The notes below the pieces were generated by a model. That model worked only from the letters and a program-made list of their open reading frames with translations, did no database searches and was not told the DNA's origin. A stretch of DNA of 64,000 nucleotides from Chlorella sorokiniana. Its lineage: Eukaryota > Chlorophyta > Trebouxiophyceae > Chlorellales > Chlorellaceae. The position numbers were made by a program, and so were the translations under genes. The stretch spans positions 4,402,001 through 4,466,000 of the forward strand of contig CP084611.1 in assembly GCA_025917655.1 (NCBI GenBank), in the 5' to 3' direction. Shown here piece by piece: positions 37,101-48,813 of the stretch; the stretch's first letter is position 1, and every line of letters starts with the position of its first letter.

Positions 37101-40100
37101 GCGGCTTCAGCCGCTCCAGCAGGTTGTCCCAGTCGGCCGGGTAGGCAGAGCGCAGCCACTGCATCACGCTCACGCCGTCGTCGTTCTCGCGCATCAGGTC
37201 TGACATGCCCTGCGGCGGCGGCGGCGATGGGACCAGCAGGCTTTGGTTGACGCAGGCGGCGTCCAAGGGAGGTCTACTCGTGCACCCAAGCTGCGTGATT
37301 TGTCTCGCTGAACAGGCACATGCAGGCACACCAACCAGCACCGAAGTCCCACAGGCGCAGCGTGCTGCCCTGCCAGGCCGCGCTGCCCACCCGCGCCGCG
37401 ACGGCGTCCATGCCAAAGTGCTTGGCCACCGACACGGAGTTGAGGGCGTAGATGACGTCCTCCTCGTAGTGAGGCGTCAGCGTGTTCCAGCTCAGCATGT
37501 CCTCGATCGACGGCGGCGTCTCCTGCACGGTGCGTAGGCAGGGGAGCGAACACAGCCAGAGGCGTGAGCGGGAAGCCTGTCTCGCCGCTGCGGGTCCCGG
37601 CGGGCGCCTCGGCTCCCTGAGCGCCCTGCAGCTGACGACTGTTGCAGCGTGGACGCCCACCGCCGCCGCAGCGCCTCTCACCAGCGTGGGGTTCTTGAGC
37701 GAGGCGGCAAAGGTTGCCAGCACGCGCTGCGCCTCTTCGCCCGCGGCTGCGCACCCTTGGCGCTGGTGGACAGCATCTTGGTCACCTGCTTCACCACCTG
37801 CAGGGCGGGAGGCGGGTGTGCGGTGTGGCGTGGTGAGTGGGCTGGGTGTGCAAACGGGACCGCTTTGGAGTGTCGTGACAAACGCTCTGGGCTCCTCCGG
37901 CAAAGGGTGCCTCTGCTATCCCCCCACCCCACCCCACCCCCACCCCCACCCAGCCCACACCGGCACACAGACCCTTGCCTCCTGCGGCACACAGCTGGCC
38001 CAGGCAGCACCGCGAACCGCCCTCACAGAAGGCCCGGGCCGCGTGCCGCCGTCCCCTCGTGTCCCCACCTTGGCCAGCGAGCGCTTGGAGGGCGTGTCTG
38101 GGGCCTCCTGGTACAGCTCCTCCAGCGCCGCCTCCTCGCCCACAAACGCCTGCCAGCGCCAGCGGTCCAGCCGGCCCTCCTCCAAGTCAGTCAGCACCTG
38201 AAGTTGAAGGAGGAGGGGGCCGGTGCGGGGTGGGGCAGACGGGGGAGACGGATGGGGGTTTCAGAGGGGGGCCCCAAGGAGTTGATGCCTGCATCTACGG
38301 CTGAGAGAGCAGTGTGGCAGCAAGGCGCTGTGAGGCACCAGGTGCTGTGCTGCGCGGTGCGGTCCGGCCTGACAGCGCGTATGGGACGGCCCAGCAGCGC
38401 GAGCCCTGCGCAGTGCCCCTCCCTCAGTGCCCTGCTCGCAGCCCCCGTGCACCTCCAGCAGGTCGACGGCTTGCTTGTGCATGCGGTGGCCGGGGTTGAC
38501 GTCGGCGGCGGGACGGGGGGCTTGCGGTGCTCCTCCAGGACGGCCTACAGGGTGGGGCAGCCAGGCAGGAGGGTGTGCAGGAGGGTGCTGTACTGAGGGC
38601 AAGGAGTGGTGGTGGCAGGGATGCCTGCCCAGGACGGCTCTGGGCAGGGGCGGGAGGCGCGCACCCCACTTTCATCAAACTCACCCACCGACCCCCAACT
38701 CCCCGCACCCCCACCTTGGCCTCCTGGCGCAGGATCTTCACCAGCTTGAGCAGGTTGTCGCGCACGCCCACAGCCGCGCTCCAGCGGTTGCGCCGCGCCG
38801 CCTCGTCGGGCACCCGCCCCTGCAGGCTCTGCAGCGCCTTGAGGAACTTGCTGACCTCCTCCACGCCGGCAGAGCGGGCTGCAGGCGGGGGGGGCCAAAC
38901 GCGTGACAGGCGTATGGGCATGGTGGGGTGCCCCTGCTTGTCGGTTGTGCCCCTGAGCAGCCCAGTGGGAGCGCTTCTGTGCCCTGCCACCCGTCCTCTT
39001 TGCCCCTAGCACAGACACATCCCCACGCGCCCACACACAAACACCCACAACCACACGCGCACCTGTGCGGTGCTCCAGGGTGGCGGGCGCGGCAGCGGCG
39101 TGAAGGACAGCAGGGCGTCGGCCTGGTCGCGCGACACGATGCCCAGCTGCAGCAGCAGCCAGGTCAGCAGGGAGCGGATCTCGGTGAGGGCCACCAGCTG
39201 GGCGGCGTTGAGCGACGACGACTCCAGCGCCTTGCTGATCTGGCCGCCATAGAAGAAGACGGGGAGCATGAAGGGGCGCATGCCGGGCAGGATCTGCGGC
39301 CGGGGGCGGAGCGAGGAGGGCACGCAGCTTGTACAGGGCTTGTACAGGGCCCCCGCCGCTGCGTCATGGGGCCCGCTTCCCTCCCCGTGCTCAAGCGGCC
39401 CTCCTCTCTGTGTCCAATCAGTCAGACAAACACGAGCCCCGCCCCACAACTAAACAAACATACACGCCCCCGGCCACCCTCCCCCCCAAGAAAAACCAAA
39501 CTGCCCACCTCGATGGATGGGTCGAGGTCGAGGTGCACGAAGAGCAGGTTGTCCCGCTCGCCGTTGGACACCAGGTCTATGGAGCGCAGCTCCTCCACCA
39601 CCGCGTTCCACACGTCGGAAAACACCACCCACATGGCCACCCGGCTGTCCTCAAACAGGGACAGCACTGCGGCAGGCAGGGGGAGCAGCAGCGGTGGGAC
39701 GCGGGGAGGGGGAGGGGCAGAGCTGATGGCATGACTGCATACTACCAGCCACAGCATGCGTGCGAGGAGAGAAGAAGCCGCGACTGCATCTGGGCGAGCC
39801 CGGCGGGGATGGCCTCATCTGGCATGCAGCGCCATGCAAAGCTGTGAAGGCGCCCTCCCCGCCGCAGCCCCACCTTTGTTGGCCTCGCTCTGTTTCACCA
39901 TGTCCTGGGTGCCCTGCAGCAGGCGCTCGGTGTGCGACAAGGTGTTGCGGTTGGCGCGCGGCGCGCCGTCATCGCCCCCAGCGTCGCGTCGTTCACGTGC
40001 ACGCCGGGCATGGTGTACTCGCCGCCGCGGCGCGCCACCGTGCCGCCGCCGCTGGCCAGCCCCTCGATAGCCCTGCGGCGCAGGCCAGCACAGCCGACGT

Positions 40101-43100
40101 CAGCGCTCAAGCACAAATCCTGTGGGACCCGGACTCGACTGCCCCGCCTGCCGGATGCCAAACACATGCACCCCTCCCTCATGCCTCCCATAAAACACAC
40201 ACAGACAAACACACTCCCCCTCCCCTTCCTCCCTCGCCCCCTCCCCCACGCACTTGAACAGGTTGTCCTTGCCCTTTTTGGAGGTGCACGCGTCCCACCA
40301 GCGCTTGGGGGCCTTGTGGAAGGAGACCACCACCTCCTGCAGGCAGGCAGCCCCGCAGGCGCTGTGGACACAAGGTGCTGTGCAAGAGCAGGCACCAGCA
40401 CAAGCCTGGCTGCCAGCCCGCAAGGAGCCCGCGGTGCTGCGCTGCCGCCGCCCTGCCGCGGACCCGTCTGCCAGCCCGATTGTTGGGCCCACCCCCTTGG
40501 AACCCACCTGGAAGGTGGATACCGAGCCCAGGTTGAGCTGCACTATGCCCTTGATGGAGCCGAAGAGGGCCATGGCAAAGTAGTAGAAGATCTGGGTGTC
40601 GTTGAACATGACGATGAAGGAGGGCAGGCAGCGGGCGATGACGAGGATGAAGTCGGCGTCGCCCCAGCTGGTGGGGGAGCCCAGCCAGTTGAAGTTCCAC
40701 AGCGCGATCACCGGCTTCTCCAGCGGCTTGATCAGCGCAAACCAGTCGAAGGCAAACTTGGCGGCCAGCACCAGCACCCAGAAGACAAAGTTGCAGAAGA
40801 AGTTGTACCAGCCGGTCTGGGAAGGGGAGGGGGCCAGGGCATGGGGTGGTGGAGCAGCAAAACTGAGGTTCTACTTTACAGCGCACGTGGCAGAGGCAGC
40901 TGCAGGCGTGTGCCCAGGAGCGTGCAGGCTGGTACACACCGCCTGCCAGCGTGCTGTCACCGGCCCCATTCAGCTTCCCGGTAGCTACCTTCATGTGGTA
41001 CGGCGCCAGGTACTCGTGCGGCACGGGCGCGCCGACGACGCGCCCACCCGCTCCAGCAGCCAGATGACGGGGGTCCAGGCGGAGCCGCAGCAGGCGCGCG
41101 GGTCCTGGCGCCACCGCCGCAGCTTGGCGCCCAGCTGATTGGACAGCGAGACGCAGTAGCCGTCACGGGTGGTGATGACGGCGTGGATGACCACCAGGCC
41201 GGTGTAGCCCATGACGATGTAATAAAAGATGTCGAAGGAGAAGAAGCCGGTGAGCTGCGGGCGGGACGGCAGGCAGCCAGGGAGTGTACTGCCTGCCGCT
41301 CTGCGCACCGCCTCCGCCTACCCACCCACTGTGCCATGAACGATCGGCAGGCAGGGCCAGTGCCCAGCGTTCCCCACCTGTGCTGCCAGGGCCAGGTAGA
41401 GCACCACATTGATGGCCAGCCAGTCGATGATGCCGTGGCTGTAGCGGCCCCAGAACGGCCGCCCCAGCACCTTGACGCCCTTGGCTGCAGCAGCAGGCAG
41501 GCGGGGCGAGGCAGCATGCGGCGTGGCCCTTAGGGGTGGGCTGGTGCTGGACAAGAGCGACAGCAGGTGGACAAGGTCCCGCCGCTGCGCTAACCAGGCT
41601 GCCGAGACGAAGCACACGCCGCACAGCCGCGGCTGCCGCTCCTCGGTGAGCCTCAGCCGGCCTGACGTCGGCAAGCGAAGCGTGCGCGTGAGCGCCTGCA
41701 CACACACACAACCCCCTCCCGGCCCCCCCACACACACACACATCTTCACCATTCACGCGCTGCTCACCTGGCGAGCGCTGCGTCCACGCCCCCGCCACCT
41801 GTTCCAGCAGCGACAGGAAGGCGTGGTCCAGGGCCACGGAGCAGAGGGCGTAGTAGGAGCCGCGCTTGGTGGCGGGCCACCCCACAGCATCACCGCCATG
41901 AAGTGGAACTCCAGGATCAAGAAGGCCCACACGCGGTAGAAAGTTCTGCGCTCAAAGCAGCACACGTGGGAGCACACGCTCGCTGGGGGAACATGCATGT
42001 TGACAAGGGGCTGTGGAGGCAGTCGCCAACACAACGCGGCAGCAGGCAGAGCCATGAGACAGCGACAGACAGGGAGCAGGCGGGAAGTGGCACGACAGCG
42101 TTCAGCCCTGCGCCCGCTGGCCTCCCACCGTCCCTTTCCGCCCCCACCTGTACATTGTCAGCAGTGATCTCCGCTCCACGTACGTCTTGCCAAACACAAA
42201 GGCAGCCCACCAGTCGCGGGCGGAGTTGGCGTCAAAGCCGAGGCGCGCCGGCGCTGCCGGCGGCTTGGCGGCGCCGTTGGCGTGGCCGTCGCTCTCCGTC
42301 ACGATCTCCACGCTGCCCACCTGCATGAGGCTGCCGTAGAGGTCCCTGGGCACCCGCAGCGACCGCGTCTTCTTGTCACGCTGCACCCCAAGCCGTTCCA
42401 GGGTCTGCGGGGGCAGTGGCGCGACCAGCAGGGTGGGTGGGTGGGTGGGGGAGGGGTGGGGGAGGGGGGGGCAGACAGTGCTGCTGGTCGATGCAGCTTG
42501 CCCAACCCAAGCTTGGCTGGCAGCGAGCCGCGCAGCCACACGTTGGGTCACATTTCAAGGCGCTCCCTCTGCCCTTCCCCCTTGCCAGCGCAGCACCCAC
42601 CTTCTGCACCACCTCTGGCATGCACAGCGACTCGTTGACGTCGTCATACGTTACGCGCGCAGCAATCTCCACCCGCCCAGTCCCCTTCTTGTCCACCTCC
42701 ACCGCCAGAAACGCAAAGATGGGGGTGACCAGCTGCGCAACGAGGCAGGCGAGCAAGGGGGACGAGGTCGGGGGCAGCAGGGCACAGAGTCCCCGCGCCG
42801 GCAGGCGCTGCTGGGTCTCAGACCCCCTCCCATCTGCGGGCCTGCCGCCACAGTCTGCACCTCCAGCCTGGCAGCTGCAGCTCGCCTGGCACCAACGAGC
42901 AAAATCTCTGTCTCCCTGCACCCCACATCGCCCCCCTCCCATCCATCTTTGCCTGGGTGCACGCTGCCGGAAGGAACCAGTTCCCTGGACCGCACCTTGT
43001 CCAGGAAGGAGCCCGAGTCGCCGTAGGCCACCATCTCAGCCACCATGTTCACCTCCCGCGACCGCCCCGCCTCGAACGCCCCCGACTCCAGGATCGCCTT

Positions 43101-45016
43101 CTTCGCCTCGCTGTGGACGGCGGTCTGCGGCGGGGGGTGCGACAGACGAGGGGATCAGGGGCGACGCAGTTTGTAAGAGAGGCGGGGCCAGGGCTGCCCA
43201 CAGGCAGGGGCGGGCTGCAGGCGCCACCGCAGCATTGTGCCATGCTGTGGCCAGGTGATTCAGCAGGCCGCCAGCCTAGAGCTGTGTGGGGGCTGCAGCC
43301 CTGGCAGCGGCCTCAGGGCTGCAGGAGGCAGGAGCGGCAGCTCCCTGACGACGCTGGCGCTGCCGCCACCACATGACCCCCTGCCCACCAGCTCCGACAC
43401 GGTGCGCATCTCGCCGTCGGCCTTCACGCCGTGCTCCTGCCGCAGGTCGGCGATGAGGCGCTGGTACTTGGAGCGCAGGTGGATGCGCTGCTTCATGAGG
43501 TCGCGGGCCAGCTCGGGGTGCAAGCTGCGAGCAGGAGGCGCCCGCAGCGGCAGCAGTTGGCCCCACGCAGCGCGCACGCGCGCAGGCAGACTGCGCGCAG
43601 GCGGGATGCCGGGCGGCAGCCAGGGGTCCCGGGGCATGGCACCCCCACCACGCGACGTACCGACTTTGGCGGCGGAGCGCGGGTCGCTGGGCGGCGGCAC
43701 CGTGATCTGCAGCTGGCGGTCGTAGGAGTTGCGCAGGCACCAGAAGATGAACCAGAGGGCCTCGGGGTGTGGCGCAGGTTGGCGCCCTCCGAGTACATGA
43801 GGAAGTACAGCGCCAGCTCCTCAAGCAGGTACTCCCATTCCTGCGGTGCGCGCGGTGCAACAAGAGGAGTAAGCGTGGGGGAGCCATCCGTAACCGACGG
43901 CTCACCGCGGCATCTCGAGCAGACTGCAAGCCGGCAGCGCCATCCCCCTTGTTGCCCAACAGAAGGCCCGGGGCAAGCGCGCATGCATGGGTGCATGCAG
44001 CCGCCTGACCCCGCCCCGCCCCCGCCTCACCACCGCCTCTCCTTGCTTGCGCAGTTCCTCCAGGGCCAGCTCCGGGATGCGCTCCGGCAGGTCAACGTGG
44101 CGGCACCAGTCGCGGTAGCCCTGAAAGATGGTGGCGTGCAGGCGGAACACTGCCCGCACCCAGCGGTCCTCGTCGCTGCCTGCACGCAGGGGCAGGCGAG
44201 GGACGCGGCTTGACCGGGCTGCCAGGCCAGCCTGGCGCTCCGATGCTGCCCAGCCACGCGGGCTGGCTGGGCCACAGCTGGCTGCGCAGCTGCCCGGGCC
44301 GGCCCAGCCGCCTCCCACCCGACGCCTTGTCGCGGCGCATGTAGTTCTTGACCAGCAAGTGGTACAGGTGGTCGGTCACCAGGAAGATGGTGGCGGGGAT
44401 GTAGGTGGGGGTCTGGCAGCAGCAGCATGGGGGCAGGGAAGCGCGGGCGGCAGGGCTTCAGCAGGGCTTCAGCCCCGGCTGAGCATGCGTCCCTGCCTCC
44501 AGCGGGCCAGAGCAAGGGCGGACTTGGTATATGAGCTGGCTGCTAGGAGGGCAACAGGACAGCGCTGCAGAGCCACATCGGAAGCGGGCGGCTCACATCC
44601 AGCCGCGGGTTCAGGTTGAAGGCCTGGAAGCCAAAGTGGCGCCCCACACGGTGCACCACCTGCACGGCAGCATGCACCATGCCCGCGTTGATAGCCAGGC
44701 TTGCTGGGCAGGCAGCGCTGCTGGGGTCCTGCGCTCAGCGGTGCGGCAGAGTCCCGAGCCAGCACCCGCTGGCAGGCTAGCACCCTTGGCTGCACAGACG
44801 CTCCCGAAAGCACATAGAATGGCATGCACACACCGTGTGGATGGCTGCTTGCCACCCAACTTCATTGCTCGACACCTGCAGGGGGCGGGGCAAGGGGAGT
44901 GGCAGCAGCCGTGCTGAGCGGCACCGCCCTGAACGGGTGGCAAGCTGGGCTGCCCTCAAAAGAGTCCGCAGCGTGTCCCGTGCCTTGAATCTCGTGCCCG
45001 ATCCCCCGTTACACAC
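31128..45016 (-). CDS. GSL: 1,3-beta-glucan (callose) synthase, GSL/FKS family
   Basis: Very large plasma-membrane enzyme making 1,3-beta-glucan from UDP-glucose. The N-terminal half has QVVHRVGRHFGFQAFNLNPR, YRDWCRHVDLPERIPELALE and the FKS1 domain 1 signature EGANLRHTPEALWFIFW. About five helices follow (for example IIDWLAINVVLYLALAAQ, FDIFYYIVMGYTGLVVIHAV). The cytoplasmic glucan synthase domain includes GEGKPENQNASVIFCFGEVV, QAIDMNQDNYLAEALK, VRFHYGHPDLWNKLF, TRGGVSKATR, HISEDVFAGYNAV, ISVGKGRDMGFDSINSFESK, SGNGEQVMSRDVHRL and LDFFRLLAFYHSG. About nine C-terminal helices follow, then the tail KDEVIKELSAEKKA and the stop at 31128-31130. There are dozens of short introns and several single-base frame losses (for example at 43764-43767). 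The 5' end is tentative: the exon near 44830-44880 (SSNEVGWQAAIHT) is likely, and the first exon is unresolved. Confidence 0.88.
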
Positions 45017-45430
45017 TGGGACTCACATTGAATAGAGGAGGAGGCCTCGGTCTGGGAGGCGCCGCGTTTGTTGGGGGTGGGGAACCCCTGCAGAGGCTAC
45101 CGACATGGGCTGCCCAAATCAAATGTACTCTGGCTCAAAACAATCACGACATACAGAGCAGCTCTAAACGAACAAGCTGGACACGATGTGCAGCTGCTCA
45201 AGCCGAACAGCCCTGTTGCAGCGTGGAGTGCAAGAAATGTGCCATCGATAGTTCACAGCCGGCGGTGCGACACGCTGCAAGTAAATGTTCAACTTAGGTT
45301 TGACACGCTGGCGACAGGAGGGACTCGCTTGCGGGTGGCGGAATGTGTGAGAGGGGTGATTACTCACTGCAGTCTTATCGAGAATTCGACATCTATCATC
45401 CACCCAATCAAAGCAGGAAGCAAACGAAGG
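45017..45430. promoter_or_regulatory. Divergent promoter region, callose synthase and fibrillin
   Basis: About 415 bases of lower-GC sequence between the tentative 5' end of the callose synthase gene and the fibrillin start codon. It probably carries both promoters. No specific element was identified. Confidence 0.4.
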
Positions 45431-48400
45431 ATGAGAGCACTTGCACCAGTCAGCGCGCCTAGGCCCGCTTCTTTGCTGCACAGCAGTAGCCCAAATCGGC
45501 CTATCAAGCCAGCAACGGTGTGCCCTGTGAACAGCAGTGGTGCAGTTAGGCGGCCGACGCGGCGGGTGGCTGTCCAGGCGTCCAAGGGCTCCAAGAACGG
45601 CGAAGGTGAGCACCCATTGCGATCAGCGCCAAATGCTGCGCAGCCAGCACCACCGCGCAGGCCCACCCACCGCTGCCGCCCACACCGCCGCCAGTTCGGC
45701 TGACCGCTGCCCAGTCCACCAGACAGCCAGCAGTGCTACAGCCCACGATTGCCCACACTCAGCAAGCGAATATGGGCATAAGTAGCCTTGCGTTCGGCAG
45801 CCAGTTTTGCCTGGCAGTCGTGGTGCAGACGCCACAGGCGGCAAACCATTACGTAATGAGGAAGTAGAAGCTCTGCTGAAGCTCTTCATCAGCATGGCAG
45901 CCATGCGCGCACAGCAGATGCGCACCTCACAGCTTAACACCAGTGTGACGGCACAGCCTGGCAGCACCTCAAGTGACGCACACAGCGGACAGGGCAATGA
46001 GGGCACAGCTTTTGCTGGCGCTGCATCGCCTGTGCCGTCAGACCGTGTGGGCAGCGCAGCACGGAGCAGTGAGGTCGAGGCGGTGGCGGTGGAGTGGTCC
46101 CTCGAGGATCCATATCCAGGCATTTAGGCCATGCAGCGTGTGCTTGCAGGCCTCTGTGCCGCCCGTGGCACCGCCGTTTTCGATCAGCTGAAGCACTCCT
46201 GATGGCTGTGCTGGCACCGATGCTCCCCATGCAGACTCGCAGCCAGAGCCCCTGGAAGCTGCGGAGTCCCTGGAGGCAGCCCCCTCCAAGAGCGCTCCCA
46301 AGCCCTCCGGCAAGGGCAAGAAGGCTGGCAAGACTTCCGCGGGCGCCGGCTCAGGCGGCAGCGACAGCGACGACGGGGCGGAGACAACACGGGAGGCTGT
46401 GCGCGGCGCGGGGAGCAGATGGCCGATGCTGTCGAGGACGCTGGCGAGCGGGTGGCCGACGCTGTGGAGGATGCTGCCAGCGACGCCGCCGACGCCGCGG
46501 AGGCCCTGCAGACCGTGGCTGAGGATGCTCAGGAGCAGGTGGCTGATGTGGTGGACGACGTCGCCAGCGACGCCGCAGATGCGGCGGCCTCGGTGCAGGC
46601 GGCGGCAGAGGATGCAGGGCAGCAGGTGGCGGACGCGGTGCAAGATGCCGCCAGCGATGCGGCCGAAGCCGCCGCCTCGGCCCAGTCGTCGCTGGCCGCG
46701 GCGGGGCAGCAGGCTGTGGAGTCGGCGCTGGAGGCCGCCAGCGACGTGGCCAGCGAGGCGGCGGGCATCGCAGGCGCGGTGCAGAGCGCGGCGCAAGCAG
46801 TGAGCGACAAGGCCGCGCAGGCGGCGGCACCGCAGCCCGCTGGCCCCGCGCCGCCCCCGGACACCGCTCCCATTCCCAGCACCGCCGCCGGGCGGCGCAA
46901 GGAGGTGGCGGCCGCCAAGCAGGCGCTGCTGTCCATGCTGGCGTCCCTGGACCGGGGTGCCGCCGCCACCGAGGACCAGGTGCAGCGTGTGGCGGCCCTG
47001 GCCTACCGTCTGGAACGCCTCGGCGGCGCCGTCACGCTCTCCTGGGAGCGCCCAGGCAAGTGCTACATTGTTTGGTTGTGGTGGTGGTGGGTGCGTGTGG
47101 TGGTGTGGTGTGTGGGGGGGGGGGGGGTCTGTGTTTGTGTGTGGGGGGAGCTTCCTGCGCTTGCTCCTGGAACGTGACTCCTGGAGCGCATTGCAAGCTG
47201 GAAGGGCCGCCGCCTTTTCTGCCGCTTGCATGAGGGGGCCGCACGCCTCACTTATCGCGCTTGGCTCTGCTGAACCGTCTTTCTAGCCCTCAAAACAAAC
47301 ATTTCTCCTGTGCTGCAGACGAGAACAGCAAGTCTGCCATGGCCCTGCTGGACGGCCGCTGGCGCCTCCTCTACTCCTCGGGCTTCTCCTCAGGCAGCCT
47401 GGGGGCCGCCGCCCGGGGCCCTCCTTTGGCGCAGGCCCCTTCACCCTGGGCCAGGTCTATCAGGACATCCTCACAGGTGGGTGGGGCGGCGGCGGCAAGG
47501 GGAAGAACAAGGACAGGGCGCAGCCTACCGGCAGCAAGCTTGCTCCCCTTGCTTCAGCTGGCAGGCTTGCCATGCGACAGGGCCCCGTGCTGATAAAACT
47601 GCAGCCCAGCTGTCAGCCTGTTTGTGATGGGTTTCGGGCGGCTGTCGCACCCATGCGTGCAGAGCGCTCCGAGCTGAACAACGTGGTGGATCTGTTCCTG
47701 CGGTACAGCCTCGCCGCGCTTCCAGGTGGGTAATGACACAGCAGGGGCAGCAGCAGCCAACCCGCACACAAGCCCACGCTCCTGCGCAGCAAGCCGCAAG
47801 TTGGCGCACGACGCCCTGCTGGCGAGGAGCGCATCACGGGGCTGCCCTGTAACTCCGGCCGGAGGCACGCCGCCACCCCGTTTCTTCCGCCGCGCTGCAG
47901 GGCTGAACGCCGCCACGCCCACGGCGCACGCCACGCTGCGGCACACCTTCAGGGTGGTGGGCGCCAACACCCTGGAGATCACATACACAGACACAGAGGT
48001 CAAGCTGGCCGGCGGCCTGGCGGGCTGGCTGGACTCGCTGCCGCAGTTCACGCTGCCCTCCCTGCCTGAGGCGTTGAGGGTGAGAGGGGACAGGGCGCAG
48101 GAAGGGTCCGCAACTGTCGGCAGCCAGCGGGAGCGGGCGGCAGGGGCTTGGCCTCCCAGCATGCCAGCCGAGCTTTGCCATCACAACAGGGGGTGGTGCA
48201 CCATTCCTGAGCTTGACCCGCTTGCCCTCTGATGCCCCTTGCCTCACATGCAGCCGCCCCAGAATCTGCGCTCCGCGCGGTTCGATGTGGTCTATCTGGA
48301 CGAGGACATGCGCATCACGCGCGGCGACAGGGTGCGTGCCGCAATCGCAGCTAGCGCGCTGTGCAGGGCAGCCAGCGCAGGGATGTGTGCCCAGAAGCTG

Positions 48401-48501
48401 CGCTCGTGCGCGCCGTTGTGGCACGGAGCGCCGCAAGCTTACGGCTATCGCTGTCGCTGGTGCAGGGCGAGATCCGGGTGTTCCTCAAGGGCGAGACGTG
48501 A
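45431..48501 (+). CDS. Fibrillin / plastid-lipid-associated (PAP) protein with a long helical repeat
   Basis: Fibrillins bind lipids at plastoglobules and thylakoids. The start at 45431 gives a plastid transit peptide (MRALAPVSAPRPASLLHSSS, then Arg/Ala-rich VRRPTRRVAVQAS). Next are a short helix (NEEVEALLKLFISMAAMRAQ), a Lys/Ser/Pro linker, and about 140 residues of Ala/Asp/Val repeat. The PAP domain follows: AAGRRKEVAAAKQALLSMLA, LDGRWRLLYSSGFSSGSLGG, FTLGQVYQDI, ERSELNNVVDLFLRYSLAAL, LRHTFRVVGANTLEITYTDT, ARFDVVYLDEDMRITRGD and GEIRVFLKGET, TGA at 48499-48501. All family blocks are present. The PAP exon near 47400 loses one base of frame. About nine exons. Confidence 0.87.
46419..46830 (+). 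repeat. Ala/Asp/Val amphipathic-helix repeat in fibrillin
   Basis: Degenerate coding repeat within one exon. Units resemble ADAVEDAASDAADAAE, recurring as ADAVEDAGERV, ADVVDDVASDAADAAA and ADAVQDAASDAAEAAA, roughly every 11 to 26 residues. The spacing resembles the 11-residue repeats of LEA proteins and lipid-droplet proteins, which fold as amphipathic helices on membranes. Confidence 0.8.
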
Positions 48502-48684
48502 GGAGACATGTGCAGCGAGCGCAGCAGCCATTGGCGTTCGGCACCGTCGTTGGGCAGGTCGCCCAGCCGGGCACCTGCCCCTAGCACCGTGCAGATGTTG
48601 ACACCTAGTTCTTAGATCACAGAATGAATCCTACGTGATTTCAGATTTCACTGATTCAATGCATCCATCCCTGTGCCGCCTGCA

Positions 48685-48689
48685 ATGTA
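48685..48689 (+). promoter_or_regulatory. TGTAA polyadenylation signal of fibrillin
   Basis: TGTAA lies about 185 bases past the fibrillin stop codon, in the same strand and at typical distance. Confidence 0.55.
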
Positions 48690-48813
48690 AAGTCGGCTTT
48701 TGTGTGTCGCACCTCCCGCAGACGCCGTCACCCCCAAGTCGAGTGCAGGTGCTCCTAGCTACGAGCGCGGGGTGACTTCATCAGAGGACGTAGTGCTGAA
48801 CCTGCTGGTTTCA

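Noticed and set aside
14077-45016. MLO and callose synthase as a functional defence cluster
   Set aside because: Both matter in plant penetration resistance, but they lie about 12 kb apart with unrelated genes between and differing strands. Co-location is probably chance.
48659-48721. First exon and 35-base intron for the unknown 48.8-50.1 kb gene
   Set aside because: A 35-base intron is too short, and the proposed donor coincides with the fibrillin TGTAA poly(A) signal.
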